Shown: in pieces, positions 24,422-34,248 of the stretch
How positions within the stretch are numbered: position 1 is the stretch's first letter
Layout of the letters: every line of letters starts with the position of its first letter
Assembly: GCA_905235315.1 (NCBI GenBank)
Contig: CAJOLG010000001.1
Span: 1 to 64,000, forward strand
Origin: an uncultured Solobacterium sp.
GTDB lineage: Bacteria > Bacillota_I > Bacilli_A > Erysipelotrichales > Erysipelotrichaceae
Length of the DNA stretch: 64,000 nucleotides
Direction: 5' to 3'
Made by a program: the position numbers and the translations under genes
Notes under the pieces: model-generated
The model's input: the letters and a program-made list of their open reading frames with translations, nothing else
Databases searched by the model: none
Told to the model about the DNA's origin: nothing

Positions 24422-26080
24422 TCAGACAATGACCGAACCGCCGATAAACTCCCGGATGATGGAATTGTTCGGAATCAGGTCATCCTCTACCAGCGTCACA
24501 AAATAGGACAGCAGTTTCAGAAGGCGCTGCGCCTCCGGATATTCCGGCTGATCATCCGTGATAATCTCCAGCTGCGGCTTGGCATACTTCTTCAGAACCG
24601 CAAGTTCATAGATGCACTGGCTGTTGAAGAACATATCCGCAAGATCGTTGTACGGGAAGATATTCGTTTCCTCCCCGCGGCTTACCTTCGGCCACATATG
24701 AATGGTCTGCGCTGCGTTGATTCCCCGGAACTGGGCATCTCTGACGATCCGCCGGAGCTTCCGGGCATCCGTTGTCGGAATCCGGTTGTAATGGTCGATA
24801 TTCAGCTGGGCGAGCGGACTGATGTAGATACGGAATTTCTCACTGTCCGCAATCTGTTCCGTCAGCGCCGGATTCAGTCCGTGAATGCCTTCGATAACGA
24901 TCGGGCGTCCCGGCTCGATGGACGTGATCCGTTTGCCGAACTCCTTCATTCCGAGTTTGAAGTTGTAGGTCGGTATATCGACCGTCTTTCCGTCAATCAG
25001 TGCCTGCAGATCCCGGTTCAGAAGATCCCGGTCCAGCGCATCCAGTCCTTCGAAGTCATATTCTCCGTCCGGCCCCTTCTCCATATCATTTCGGTCCACG
25101 AAGTAATCATCCGTTCCGAGATACAGGGGATTGAGCCCGGCAACCCTGAGCTGAATGCAGAGCCGGTTGGCGAAGGTCGTTTTGCCGGAAGAAGACGGTC
25201 CTGCGATCAGAATAATGCGTTTTCCGCTTTCCGCAATCGCATTTGCGATCTCGGTGATCTTCTTCTCATGGAGCGCTTCATTCATGAAGACAAGATCCCG
25301 CACCGTCCCGTTGAGAATACTGCGGTTCAGATCAGAAGACAGATACACACCGGTCAGTTTACACCAGCGGGACTCCTCCGAAAACGCATCATACAGCAGC
25401 TTCTGTTCCTCAAACGGCAGGATGACAGAAGGATTCGACGGATGCGGAAACCGCACGAGAATGCCATGACGGTATGCCATCACTTCAAACAGATCGATAT
25501 ATCCGGTATCCGGCACAAGCTCATAGGATGACATCATCATCTCGTCTTTGAGGCTGAACACATCAACGATTTGAACATCCGGCATATTGACAAGCCGATC
25601 CAGGTCCTTGATGCGTGAATACTGTTTCATCAGCTCCCGCAGTCGCTCACGGCTGTAGGACTGCTTGGTAATCGGAAGCGCCTCGGCACTGAGTTCGCGC
25701 ATCCGCGCTTCCACCGCGGCGGTAAACGTTTCCGTAACGCGGACCCCGCGCACACTGGTATGCAGACCTTTGCTGAGGGAGTTGTTGATACGGACACTCA
25801 CATCCTTTCCGGCCACATCATGCACTGCCTTGATATACAGCAGTAAAAGACTGGACTGATAGCACATCAGCGCTCCCGGATCACGGATATCGAGCAGTTC
25901 GAGTTTACTTCCGTAGGTCAGCGTCCGGCTCAGCGGCTGCACATGGCCGTCGATTCTCGCCAGTACAATCCGGTACGGATGCGTTTTCTGCATCTCATCC
26001 GCAATATCACGAATCAGAACGCTGTCCTCATATTCTCGTTTTACCGGTTCCTGTCCCTGTAAACAGATTGTCAGTTTCAT
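24422..26080 (-). CDS. Nucleoside (uridine) kinase with N-terminal TGS/ThrRS-like region
   Basis: A 552-residue protein with two parts. Residues about 1-200 resemble the TGS and second additional domain of threonyl-tRNA synthetase. The C-terminal half is a uridine kinase/phosphoribulokinase-type P-loop kinase with Walker A AGPSSSGKTTF (about 292-302), LGTDDYFVDR (about 320) and IEGIHGLNP (about 390). This combination is a known nucleoside-kinase family. Its ATG overlaps the ppk1 stop by 4 nt. It likely salvages nucleosides; the role of the ThrRS-like part is unknown. Confidence 0.85.
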   Translation of the reverse strand: MKLTICLQGQEPVKREYEDSVLIRDIADEMQKTHPYRIVLARIDGHVQPLSRTLTYGSKLELLDIRDPGALMCYQSSLLLLYIKAVHDVAGKDVSVRINNSLSKGLHTSVRGVRVTETFTAAVEARMRELSAEALPITKQSYSRERLRELMKQYSRIKDLDRLVNMPDVQIVDVFSLKDEMMMSSYELVPDTGYIDLFEVMAYRHGILVRFPHPSNPSVILPFEEQKLLYDAFSEESRWCKLTGVYLSSDLNRSILNGTVRDLVFMNEALHEKKITEIANAIAESGKRIILIAGPSSSGKTTFANRLCIQLRVAGLNPLYLGTDDYFVDRNDMEKGPDGEYDFEGLDALDRDLLNRDLQALIDGKTVDIPTYNFKLGMKEFGKRITSIEPGRPIVIEGIHGLNPALTEQIADSEKFRIYISPLAQLNIDHYNRIPTTDARKLRRIVRDAQFRGINAAQTIHMWPKVSRGEETNIFPYNDLADMFFNSQCIYELAVLKKYAKPQLEIITDDQPEYPEAQRLLKLLSYFVTLVEDDLIPNNSIIREFIGGSVIV

Positions 26081-28368
26081 TTTTTCCTATTGCCTCCGGT
26101 TCCGGCTTTTTCCTTTGACTGCCCTTTCTTTTTGGCGTCTTTCTTTGCGCTTTTCCCGGTGCTTTTCTTTTTTCCGCCGGCTTTCTTTGCGTTGTCTTTT
26201 TTCTTCTTCCGCTTCCGGTCGCGAGTCACTTCCGGGAATTCCGGCTTATAGTCTGTTGTGAATATGATCCCCTTGTGGGCCGGACGGATCACGCCCTGGT
26301 TCACGGTTTCCGGTTCTCCTTTGGTTATCGCCATGAGAATATCCTGACACGAGTTGTCCGGCTCATCGCCGTGAATATGGTGATACTTGCCGTCCTTGTC
26401 CATGGAACGCGCTTTGGTATTATCCGCAAAACAGAGTTCCAGATAGTGATGAATCCGGCTGCGGACCGACGCATCCATGATGGGAACCGCGATTTCCACC
26501 CGGCGTTCCGTATTGCGGGTCATAAAATCGGCTGAAGAGATGTACAGCTTTTCATCCCTTCCGCTTCCGAACTGGTAGATCCGGGAATGTTCCAGATACC
26601 TTCCGACAATCGAACGGACATGGATATTGTCCGTCATGCCCTTCACTTCCGGCAGAATGCAGCAGATTCCGCGTACGATTAACCGCACGGTAACACCGGC
26701 ATTGCTTGCCTCATGAAGCTTGCAGATGAGTTCTTCATCGGTGATGGAATTCAGTTTGCAGGTGATGAGACCCTTTTCTCCCTTTGCGGTTTCCCGGTCG
26801 ATCAGCTGAATGAGCGTCTGCTTCATGGAAACCGGCGAAACAAGGAGATACCGGTAACTTCCGTCCAGTTTTCCGATCATCATGTTTTGGAAAAACGCAA
26901 CCGTATCGCGGACAATGCCGGCGCGTGCCGTCAGATACGCAAAGTCGGTATACTGGTGTGCCGTATTTTCATTGAAGTTTCCGGTTGCGATCAATGCGAC
27001 ATGAGAAGTTTTGCGGTCCTGCATGCGGGTAATGAGGCATGCTTTGGAATGCACTTTGTAGTCTTCAAATCCATACATGACCGTACATCCGGAATCCATC
27101 AGCTTCTCGGAGTAGTCGATGTTGTTCTGTTCATCAAACCGTGCTTTCAGCTCGATCAGCACATCCACTTCCTTGCCGTTCTCTGCCGCAAGACAAAGAT
27201 AGTCGACCAGCCTCGCCTTGCGGGCAAGCCGGTAAATCGTAATTTTGATGGAGATAACCGAAGGATCGGACGCCGCTTCCTTGATCAGAAGGAGGAACGG
27301 ATCCATCGACTCATACGGATACGACAGCAGCACATCCTTCTTCTGTACCTGTTCAAACAGACTTCTGCTGTAGTCAAATTCCTCCGTCATCTTCGGCGTA
27401 TATTTTTCATACGAAAGCCTGGCAAGCTTTTCTTCCGAAAGCAGGTCTCCGACCTGATACATGTATTTCCGGTCCAGCGGCATATTGCAGATGTAGATCA
27501 TGCGTTCTTCCGCTTTGACATATTTCGAAAGATAACTGAGCATGTTTTCACTGATACTGCGGGAAGTTTCAATCCGGACCGGATTCATCCGCTTCCGTTT
27601 CTTCAGCATCTGGGCCATCCGCTCAAGGTAATCTTCATTCTCCTCAAACGCATCATCATCGACACTGACATCCGCATTGCGGATCACGGTAAACTTCACC
27701 CGGTCGCTGACCACAGCACCTTTGAACACGCTCTCAAGATTAGTGAGGATGATATCCTCCATATGAACGAAGCGGACAACGTCTTCCTTTTTTCCCGGCA
27801 GACGGACAATCCGGCTGAGCGAAGAAGGAATCGGGACAAGCGCAAATACATCGGCCCCGTTATATTTCATCAGGCCTGCCGCATAGATTACGCCCGACTG
27901 TAACGCAGGAAGCGGATGCCGGCTGTCCACGATCTGGCCGCCGAGAACCGGCGCAACCACCGAACGGAAATATTTCCGGATCCACTCCTTCTCTTCCTTT
28001 GTGCATTCATCAATGGAAAGATCATGGATTCCCTCTTTCCGAAGGGCGCGCTTGAGATCGCGGAACACATCCTCTCTGCGGTCGCAGAGACGATTGGCCA
28101 TCTGATAGATCCGCTTGAGCTGGCCTTCCGGGGTAAGCCCGGATTTATTGTCGACCGAATCCGGCTTAAACTTCCTCATATCCGTAATCGAACCGACCCG
28201 CACACTGAAGAACTCATCCAGATTGGATGAGAAGATGGACACGAACTTCAGACGTTCCAGAAGCGGAACGCTGGAATCACGCGCTTCATTCAGACACCGT
28301 TCGTCAAATCGAAGCCAGGAAATCTCCCGATTCTGTGTGTATCCGTCCTTGTAAATATTCTTTATCAT
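26077..28368 (-). CDS. ppk1: Polyphosphate kinase 1 with Lys-rich tail
   Basis: A 763-residue membrane-associated enzyme that polymerises ATP gamma-phosphate into polyphosphate. The N-terminal motif NREISWLRFDERCLNEA (about 13-29) and the phosphohistidine motif KVHSKACLITR (about 425) are diagnostic. LYISSADFMTRNTERRVE (about 620) is the second PLD-like site. About the last 45 residues are dominated by Lys, Ala and Gly, which is not part of the family core (about 690 residues). It is the middle gene of the msrA-ppk1-kinase operon, 5 nt after msrA. Confidence 0.96.
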   Translation of the reverse strand: MIKNIYKDGYTQNREISWLRFDERCLNEARDSSVPLLERLKFVSIFSSNLDEFFSVRVGSITDMRKFKPDSVDNKSGLTPEGQLKRIYQMANRLCDRREDVFRDLKRALRKEGIHDLSIDECTKEEKEWIRKYFRSVVAPVLGGQIVDSRHPLPALQSGVIYAAGLMKYNGADVFALVPIPSSLSRIVRLPGKKEDVVRFVHMEDIILTNLESVFKGAVVSDRVKFTVIRNADVSVDDDAFEENEDYLERMAQMLKKRKRMNPVRIETSRSISENMLSYLSKYVKAEERMIYICNMPLDRKYMYQVGDLLSEEKLARLSYEKYTPKMTEEFDYSRSLFEQVQKKDVLLSYPYESMDPFLLLIKEAASDPSVISIKITIYRLARKARLVDYLCLAAENGKEVDVLIELKARFDEQNNIDYSEKLMDSGCTVMYGFEDYKVHSKACLITRMQDRKTSHVALIATGNFNENTAHQYTDFAYLTARAGIVRDTVAFFQNMMIGKLDGSYRYLLVSPVSMKQTLIQLIDRETAKGEKGLITCKLNSITDEELICKLHEASNAGVTVRLIVRGICCILPEVKGMTDNIHVRSIVGRYLEHSRIYQFGSGRDEKLYISSADFMTRNTERRVEIAVPIMDASVRSRIHHYLELCFADNTKARSMDKDGKYHHIHGDEPDNSCQDILMAITKGEPETVNQGVIRPAHKGIIFTTDYKPEFPEVTRDRKRKKKKDNAKKAGGKKKSTGKSAKKDAKKKGQSKEKAGTGGNRKK

Positions 28369-28373
28369 CCGAC

Positions 28374-28886
28374 TTATTCCTCCCGGTTCAGCTGTCTGAC
28401 GAGTTCAAACTCTCTGTTTGTAATATGACAGTATCCGGCGGGGTTTTTCTCCAGATACTTCTGATGGTATTCTTCTGCCGGCCAGAAACACTTCAGCGGA
28501 CCGATCTCGGTAAAGAAGGCGCCGTATTTCTTTTTTTCTCCTGCCGCATAGGCCGTTACCGCCGCAAGACTCTCCTCATCCGCTGTATAGATGCCGGTCT
28601 GATACTGCGTGCCGATGTCGTGTCCCTGCCGATTCTGCAAGGTTGGGTCAATGCACAGAAAATAGGCCTTCAGAAGCGTTTCAAGCGGCAGCACTTCAGG
28701 ATCATAAACGACTTTCACGGTTTCCCGGTGCCCGGTCGTATCGGTACATACCTCCTGATACGTCGGATTCTCCGTTGTGCCGTTGGCATAGCCGACGGTT
28801 GTCTCCGTCACCCCGTCAAGCTGCCGGAAGACCCGTTCCATTCCCCAAAAACAGCCTCCGGCAAAATAGATTTCTTTCATAATCAA
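28374..28886 (-). CDS. msrA: Peptide methionine sulfoxide reductase A
   Basis: A 170-residue enzyme that reduces methionine-S-sulfoxide. The active site GGCFWGMERVF lies at residues 10-20 with catalytic Cys12, and GYANGTTENPTYQEVCT (about 33-49) follows. No MsrB domain is fused. GGAG precedes the ATG, and TATAAT lies about 20 nt upstream. It leads the operon with ppk1, which links protein repair with polyphosphate, both known in oxidative-stress defence. Confidence 0.95.
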   Translation of the reverse strand: MIMKEIYFAGGCFWGMERVFRQLDGVTETTVGYANGTTENPTYQEVCTDTTGHRETVKVVYDPEVLPLETLLKAYFLCIDPTLQNRQGHDIGTQYQTGIYTADEESLAAVTAYAAGEKKKYGAFFTEIGPLKCFWPAEEYHQKYLEKNPAGYCHITNREFELVRQLNREE

Positions 28887-28948
28887 CTCCGCTAAAAATA
28901 ATTATAACCCCTTCAAACATTACAGGGACAAATCAAGGTCTTTTTTAT

Positions 28949-28954
28949 TATAAT
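28949..28954 (+). promoter_or_regulatory. -10 box of the MATE gene
   Basis: TATAAT, 10 nt before the ATG at 28965, leaving a leader of only about 3-4 nt and no Shine-Dalgarno. Confidence 0.5.
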
Positions 28955-28964
28955 ATGGTCTGCT

Positions 28965-30404
28965 ATGGAATCCTTAACACTCGAACAGGTTCTTCACTCG
29001 GATAATCCGGGTTCACTGCCGCAGCGGATGAGGGTCGTCGTTGCCCTCTCCATTCCTACAATTCTGGCAATGATCTCCGAGATCATCATGCAGTATATTG
29101 ACTCGGCAATGGTCGGTTCGCTCGGTGCCGGTGCGAGCGCCTCCATCGGGCTTGTCGCATCCACCACCTGGCTGATCGGCAATCTGATCATGGCCTGCGC
29201 ATACGGCTTTTCCGTCCAGGTCGCCCATGCGGTCGGGGCCGGCGATCATTCGCTTGCGCAGCGCATCTTCCGCCAGTCCATCCTGGCATCCCTCTGTTTC
29301 TCCCTCATTCTTCTTATCGCCGGTGTTTCCATCCGCAGTCAGCTTCCCATATGGCTTCATGGCGCACCGGAAATTCTGGCTGATGCGAGCCGCTACTTTA
29401 CGATCTACGTACTGTTTCTGCCGGTCCGGCAGATGTATACTCTCTTTCTTTCCTCCCTGCAGTGCACCGGCAATATGCGGACACCGAGCATTCTCGGTAT
29501 TATCTGCTGTGTCAGTGATGTCATTTTTAATTTCTTTCTCATCTTCCCCACCCGGTCGGTTTCCTTCTTCGGTGCTTCCTTTATGGTACCCGGCGCCGGA
29601 CTCGGGGTTGCCGGAGCTGCGCTCGGCACCGCATGTTCCTATGTGTTTTCCGGTATCCTGCTGGCCTATGCGGTAGGCGTGAAATCTCCGATTCTCCGGT
29701 TTTCCGGCCGGGCATCCTGGCGGATCGAACCGGAAGTTATGAAACAGGCGCTCCGGATTTCGGTTCCGATGGCCCTGGAACACTCTGCACTTACCATTGC
29801 GCAGATCGTCTGCACCCGCATTGTCGCACCGCTCGGCATGATACCGCTTGCGGCGAATTCCTTTGCCGTAACGGCAGAAGCCTTCTGTTATATGCCCGGA
29901 TACGGTATCGGGGCAGCCGCCACCACACTGGTCGGCCAGTCGATCGGCGCAGGACGCCGTGATCTCGCAAAGAGTTTTGCCTGGCTTGCGACCGGACTCG
30001 GAGTCGGTCTGATGACCGTGGGCGGAATCTTAATGTATTTCCTCTGTCCGTATGTATTCGCCTTCCTGACGCCGGTAAAAGAAGTGCAGGAGTTAGGCGT
30101 TCAGGTACTGCGCATTGAACTGCTTGCGGAGCCTCTCTTTGCGGCCAGCATTGTCTGCACCGGTGCCCTTCGCGGAGCGGGTGATACACTTGCCCCGGCA
30201 ATTCTCAATCTCGTCAGTATGTGGGGTGTCCGCATTTCCATCGCCCTTCTGCTTGTCGGGCGGCTCGGGCTTCCCGGAGTCTGGACTGCCATGTGCATCG
30301 AACTGAATGTCCGGGGAATCCTCTTCCTGATCCGCCTTGCCCGCGGAAAATGGCTGGAAGAAGCGTTTGCGCGCAAAACGCATCAGCCGGAAGCCGGCGT
30401 ATAA
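28965..30404 (+). CDS. MATE family efflux transporter
   Basis: A 479-residue membrane protein with about twelve hydrophobic segments in two similar halves. Features of the NorM/DinF family include IPTILAMISEIIMQYIDSAMVG (about 24-45) and, in the second half, GIGAAATTLVGQSIGAGRRD (about 316-335). It would export drugs or metabolites in exchange for Na+ or H+. It is divergent from msrA and has a bidirectional terminator after it. The start is poorly defined by signals because no Shine-Dalgarno is visible. Confidence 0.92.
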   Translation: MESLTLEQVLHSDNPGSLPQRMRVVVALSIPTILAMISEIIMQYIDSAMVGSLGAGASASIGLVASTTWLIGNLIMACAYGFSVQVAHAVGAGDHSLAQRIFRQSILASLCFSLILLIAGVSIRSQLPIWLHGAPEILADASRYFTIYVLFLPVRQMYTLFLSSLQCTGNMRTPSILGIICCVSDVIFNFFLIFPTRSVSFFGASFMVPGAGLGVAGAALGTACSYVFSGILLAYAVGVKSPILRFSGRASWRIEPEVMKQALRISVPMALEHSALTIAQIVCTRIVAPLGMIPLAANSFAVTAEAFCYMPGYGIGAAATTLVGQSIGAGRRDLAKSFAWLATGLGVGLMTVGGILMYFLCPYVFAFLTPVKEVQELGVQVLRIELLAEPLFAASIVCTGALRGAGDTLAPAILNLVSMWGVRISIALLLVGRLGLPGVWTAMCIELNVRGILFLIRLARGKWLEEAFARKTHQPEAGV

Positions 30405-30447
30405 AAAAATCCGGACGGTACTTCCGTACAGCTTCCGGATTTTTTTC
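30403..30447. terminator. Bidirectional terminator after the MATE gene and tex
   Basis: Arms AAAAAAATCCGGA and TCCGGATTTTTTT with an inner ACGGTACTTCCGT hairpin. Confidence 0.85.
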
Positions 30448-30462
30448 TTCAGGTTTTGAATT

Positions 30463-32754
30463 CTAATTTTTCCCGAACCGGGCCAGCAGATGTGCAGTCG
30501 CATCTTCCATGGTTACCGGTTTTTTCTCTTCCTGCGGTCTGCGGTCACGGCTGTTTCTGTTTTTCCCGCGGCGGTCACTGCGGTTGCGCCGGTTGGCAGC
30601 CATCATTGCGTCACGCTCTTCCAGTTTTTCTTTCGGAAGAAGACTGAGCGCAACCCGGCCCTTCACCTCATCCACATCCAGTACATAGACGGTGATGATG
30701 TCGCCGACCGAAAGAACTTCACTCGGATGATTGATGCGCTTCATGGACATATGCGTAATATGCACAAGTCCGTCTTCATGAAGTCCGATATCCACAAACG
30801 CACCGAAGTCGACAACATTCCGCACGGTTCCGCTCATCTGATCCCCGGGCTTGAGATCGGAGAGTTCCAGCACGTCACTGCGGAGAACCGCCGTTTCAAA
30901 CTGATCACGGTAGTCGCGCAGCGGAGCCCGGATCGCATCTTCAATATCCTTGAGCGTATACGCATCGATACCGAGATCCTTCACTGCTTCCTCCGGGAAC
31001 TGCGCATCCGGTGTGCCGAGCGTTGTAATACCGCAGGCAGCCATCACCTTTCTGGCAGCGTCATAGCTTTCCGGATGGATGTTGGTCTCATCCAGCGGTT
31101 CCTCTCCGTCAATGATGCGCAGGAATCCGGCACACTGTGTATATGCCTTGGGGCCGAGCTTTTTGACGTTGAGCAGCTGCTTACGGTTTGTGAAGCGGCC
31201 GTTTTCATCACGGTATTTGACGATTTCCTTCGCAATTCCGGCATTCAGACCGGAGATATGCGTCAGCAGCTGGGAACTTGCGGTATTGAGGTCTGCGCCG
31301 ACCCGGTTGACCACTTTCATGATCGCTTCATCAAGCCGTTCGTTCAGAGCCTTTTCCGGCAGGTCGTGCTGGTACTGGCCGACACCGATGGATTTCGGAT
31401 CGATTTTGATCAGCTCAGGGAGCGGGTCGAGCAGGCGGCGGCCGATGGAAACCGCACTGCGGAGTTCAACCGCAAGATCCGGGAATTCCTGGCGTGCCTC
31501 TTCCTGTGCCGACCATACGGATGCGCCGGCTTCCGAGACAATCGCATACTGCACATCGAGGTTGTTGTCACGGATCAGATCCGCAATCAGCTTCTCGCTT
31601 TCACGGGATGCCGTGCCGTTTCCGATGGCGACAATCTGAACCCCGTACTTTTTGATCAGCATCAGCACCTTCTGGCGTGCTGCGTCAATGATCTCTCCCT
31701 TGCGGTCAAACGGATAGACTTTGTCCACCGTCAGCATCTTTCCGGTATCATCCAGAACCGCAAGCTTACAGCCATTGGCGTATCCCGGGTCAAACCCAAG
31801 GACAATGCGGCCCTTCAGAGGCGGCTGACTGAGCAGTTTCTCAAGGTTCATGGAGAACACTTCAATCGAACTCGTATGCGCCCTGTCAGAGAGATCGGAA
31901 CGAATCTCGTTTTCGATCGAAGGGAACAGCAGACGCTCACAGCCATCGGTAATCGCCTGTCTCAGTTCTTCGGAAACGATGGTGGAAGCACCATGCACAT
32001 AAGCGCGGTACGCTTCGTCTTCAAGATGCTCGGAATCGTAGGAGAATGATACGGTAATGACCTTTTCTTTCTCCGCACGGTCGATTGCCATTACCCGGTG
32101 ATTTGCGATCTGGGAGATCTTCTCACTGCGTTCGTAGTACATTTCATAGACATGTTTCGGATCTTCCGCATCTTTCTTTTTCTTTGTCGTGATGACGCCG
32201 GTCTTCATGATCGTATCCTTGAAGGACCAGCGGAGTTTGGCGTTGTCCGAAACATTCTCGGCGATGATATCCTTCGCACCCTGAATCGCATCGGCTGCGG
32301 TTTTGACATCGTCGTTAAGATACTTCTCCGCTTCCGCATTCAGGTCACCCTCGGACGGAAGTCCCAGCATCCAGTCGGCCAGCGGCTGCAGGCCGTTTTT
32401 AATGGCGACTGCGGCACGGGTCTTCTTTTTCTGCTTGTACGGCTTGTAAAGATCCTCAACCTCCGACAGCTTTTTGCAGGCAAGAATGGAATCCCGAATC
32501 TCATCCGTCAGTTTGCCCTGCTGTTCGATCAGGCCGAGCACCGCTTCCTTGCGCTCTTTCAGATTGACTTCATATTTGTGCTTTTTCTCGATAAACAGGA
32601 TCTGTTCTTCATCGAGGCCTTTGGTCTGATCCTTGCGGTACCGCGCAATAAACGGAACCGTCGCCCCTTCTTCGAGAAGATTCAGGGTAACCTGAACCTG
32701 AGCCTGGGAGATTTTCAGCTCTTCGGCAATTGACTTGATAATTTCTTCATCCAT
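30463..32754 (-). CDS. tex: RNA-binding transcription accessory protein Tex
   Basis: A 763-residue nucleic-acid-binding protein. In order: N-terminal helical region, YqgF/RNase H-like domain (VLGFDPGYANGCKLAV about 318-333), helix-hairpin-helix region (HISGLNAGIAKEIVKYR about 502-518), and an S1 domain near 645-715 (MSGTVRNVVDFGAFVDIG), then an Arg/Asn-rich tail. Tex proteins affect transcription and toxin expression in several bacteria, but the mechanism is unclear. Length and domain order are as in the family. Confidence 0.96.
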   Translation of the reverse strand: MDEEIIKSIAEELKISQAQVQVTLNLLEEGATVPFIARYRKDQTKGLDEEQILFIEKKHKYEVNLKERKEAVLGLIEQQGKLTDEIRDSILACKKLSEVEDLYKPYKQKKKTRAAVAIKNGLQPLADWMLGLPSEGDLNAEAEKYLNDDVKTAADAIQGAKDIIAENVSDNAKLRWSFKDTIMKTGVITTKKKKDAEDPKHVYEMYYERSEKISQIANHRVMAIDRAEKEKVITVSFSYDSEHLEDEAYRAYVHGASTIVSEELRQAITDGCERLLFPSIENEIRSDLSDRAHTSSIEVFSMNLEKLLSQPPLKGRIVLGFDPGYANGCKLAVLDDTGKMLTVDKVYPFDRKGEIIDAARQKVLMLIKKYGVQIVAIGNGTASRESEKLIADLIRDNNLDVQYAIVSEAGASVWSAQEEARQEFPDLAVELRSAVSIGRRLLDPLPELIKIDPKSIGVGQYQHDLPEKALNERLDEAIMKVVNRVGADLNTASSQLLTHISGLNAGIAKEIVKYRDENGRFTNRKQLLNVKKLGPKAYTQCAGFLRIIDGEEPLDETNIHPESYDAARKVMAACGITTLGTPDAQFPEEAVKDLGIDAYTLKDIEDAIRAPLRDYRDQFETAVLRSDVLELSDLKPGDQMSGTVRNVVDFGAFVDIGLHEDGLVHITHMSMKRINHPSEVLSVGDIITVYVLDVDEVKGRVALSLLPKEKLEERDAMMAANRRNRSDRRGKNRNSRDRRPQEEKKPVTMEDATAHLLARFGKN

Positions 32755-32885
32755 ACACTTTTCAAATCCTTTCGTGCCTGTCTATCTTATCATGAACCTC
32801 AGATATGTCATGTCTTGACCTTTCAGACTGTATGTATATTAGCAGAAAAGCGGCATATGGAATGTATATTTCGCGTTCAATGTGC

Positions 32886-32891
32886 TAGGAT
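32886..32891 (+). promoter_or_regulatory. Extended -10 box, candidate leaderless promoter
   Basis: TAGGAT preceded by TGC (extended -10), 6 nt before the ATG at 32898. No Shine-Dalgarno. Confidence 0.5.
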
Positions 32892-32897
32892 TCTCAC

Positions 32898-34205
32898 ATG
32901 GACAGAATTCGTCTTCTTGACTCAATCGGAAACTTCGGAACGGATCTTCTCCTGATAGCGGCAGGCGTGCTGTTTCTTACACAGCGCTATACCGGCTGGA
33001 CCATCCTTTATATTGTGACGGTCCTGCTCTGTGCCGCCCTTCCGATCCGGCTGATTCTCAATATCCATTCCGGTCTCCGGCAGGCCAATGTCGGTTCGAT
33101 CCTGCTGATCGTGTTTGATCTTTGCTTTATGATTGCGATTCTGACAGAGCCCCACCGGTTCATGAGCCTGGTCTATCTGTTTTTCGGATGGTGGATGCTG
33201 GGGCACGGCATTCTTTCCATGATTGAGTTTCAGGTGCTTGTCCATGACCAGCTCCCCGGCGGTGTGAAGCGGTTCTTTATCGGAATCTTCTCTCTTCTGG
33301 TCTCCGGGATTATGCTGCTGGGGAAGTCCCTCTCCGTAAAGAATGACGTGCTGTCTGTTGCGGCGGCAGTCTTTTTCCTGGTTTACGGACTGCTCGGGCT
33401 CCTGTTTCATCTGGATGTGATCCGCAGCCGGAAGAATCCGAGTCTGCCCTCCTGGGCTGTCAGCCCGCCGATTCTGCTGAATGCCTTTTTCCCGCTCCGG
33501 GTGTATATTTCCCTGAAACAGCTTCGGAAGGATTCGCTTCATCCGGTAAAAACACCGGAAGAAAAGCCGGTTCTCACCGTGTTTATTTACATGAAAGGCA
33601 AGGGACCCGAAATCTTCGGACACATCGATCTGTCTTACCGGGGAACGATCCTCTCCTACGGCAATCACGATCCGAAAAACCGGTGTCTGCACGGAACGTA
33701 CGGCGACGGTGTGCTGATCAAAGCGGATGAGAAGCAGTTCCTTCAGGAAGGCATCAACATCGAAGGAAAATCCGTAATCGGCTACGGCATCCGGCTGAAC
33801 GAAGAACAGCGGGCTGCCCTGGAAAGCCGGATCGAAGAACTGCTGTCCCGGACGGTTCCGTGGAAATGTGCCGCCCAGGAAGCGGAAGAAGCCGGCGAAG
33901 ACATGTCCGGCTGTGTGGATTACGCAAGCAGGCTCTATAAGGAAACCCATTGTGAAATGTATAAGTTTTCAAGAGGCAAGTTCCGCACGTATTTTGTTTC
34001 CTCGACCAACTGCGTGATGCTGGCGGATGAGCTGATCCGCAACCGGAGCCTGAATCTTATAAACCTCACCGGAGTTGCCACACCGGGTGCGTACCTGTCC
34101 TTTCTGAACACCGAATATCTGAAGCCCAACTCCATCGTTGTCTCGCGGACGCTTTATGAAACCAAACCGGCGCATCCGGCGGAAATCAGCACAACACCGT
34201 TATAA
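32898..34205 (+). CDS. Membrane protein with C-terminal permuted papain/NlpC-like domain (putative)
   Basis: A 435-residue protein. Residues about 10-180 contain six hydrophobic helices in paired arrangement, like HdeD/DUF308 proteins. After a short linker, residues about 225-425 form a soluble domain with FGHIDLSYRGTILSYGNHD (His near 240) followed much later by TNCVMLADELI (Cys near 374). His before Cys in this spacing is the order seen in circularly permuted papain-like hydrolases of the YiiX/YycO type. That assignment is my inference. The N-terminal membrane part and the fusion are directly visible. The ATG follows a -10 box by 6 nt. Confidence 0.6.
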   Translation: MDRIRLLDSIGNFGTDLLLIAAGVLFLTQRYTGWTILYIVTVLLCAALPIRLILNIHSGLRQANVGSILLIVFDLCFMIAILTEPHRFMSLVYLFFGWWMLGHGILSMIEFQVLVHDQLPGGVKRFFIGIFSLLVSGIMLLGKSLSVKNDVLSVAAAVFFLVYGLLGLLFHLDVIRSRKNPSLPSWAVSPPILLNAFFPLRVYISLKQLRKDSLHPVKTPEEKPVLTVFIYMKGKGPEIFGHIDLSYRGTILSYGNHDPKNRCLHGTYGDGVLIKADEKQFLQEGINIEGKSVIGYGIRLNEEQRAALESRIEELLSRTVPWKCAAQEAEEAGEDMSGCVDYASRLYKETHCEMYKFSRGKFRTYFVSSTNCVMLADELIRNRSLNLINLTGVATPGAYLSFLNTEYLKPNSIVVSRTLYETKPAHPAEISTTPL

Positions 34206-34230
34206 AAAGACCGTACGGTCTTTTTATTCT
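34205..34230. terminator. Bidirectional terminator
   Basis: Nearly perfect palindrome AAAAAGACCG / CGGTCTTTTT, between converging genes. Confidence 0.85.
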
Positions 34231-34248
34231 GTTTCGTTTGGATCCATC

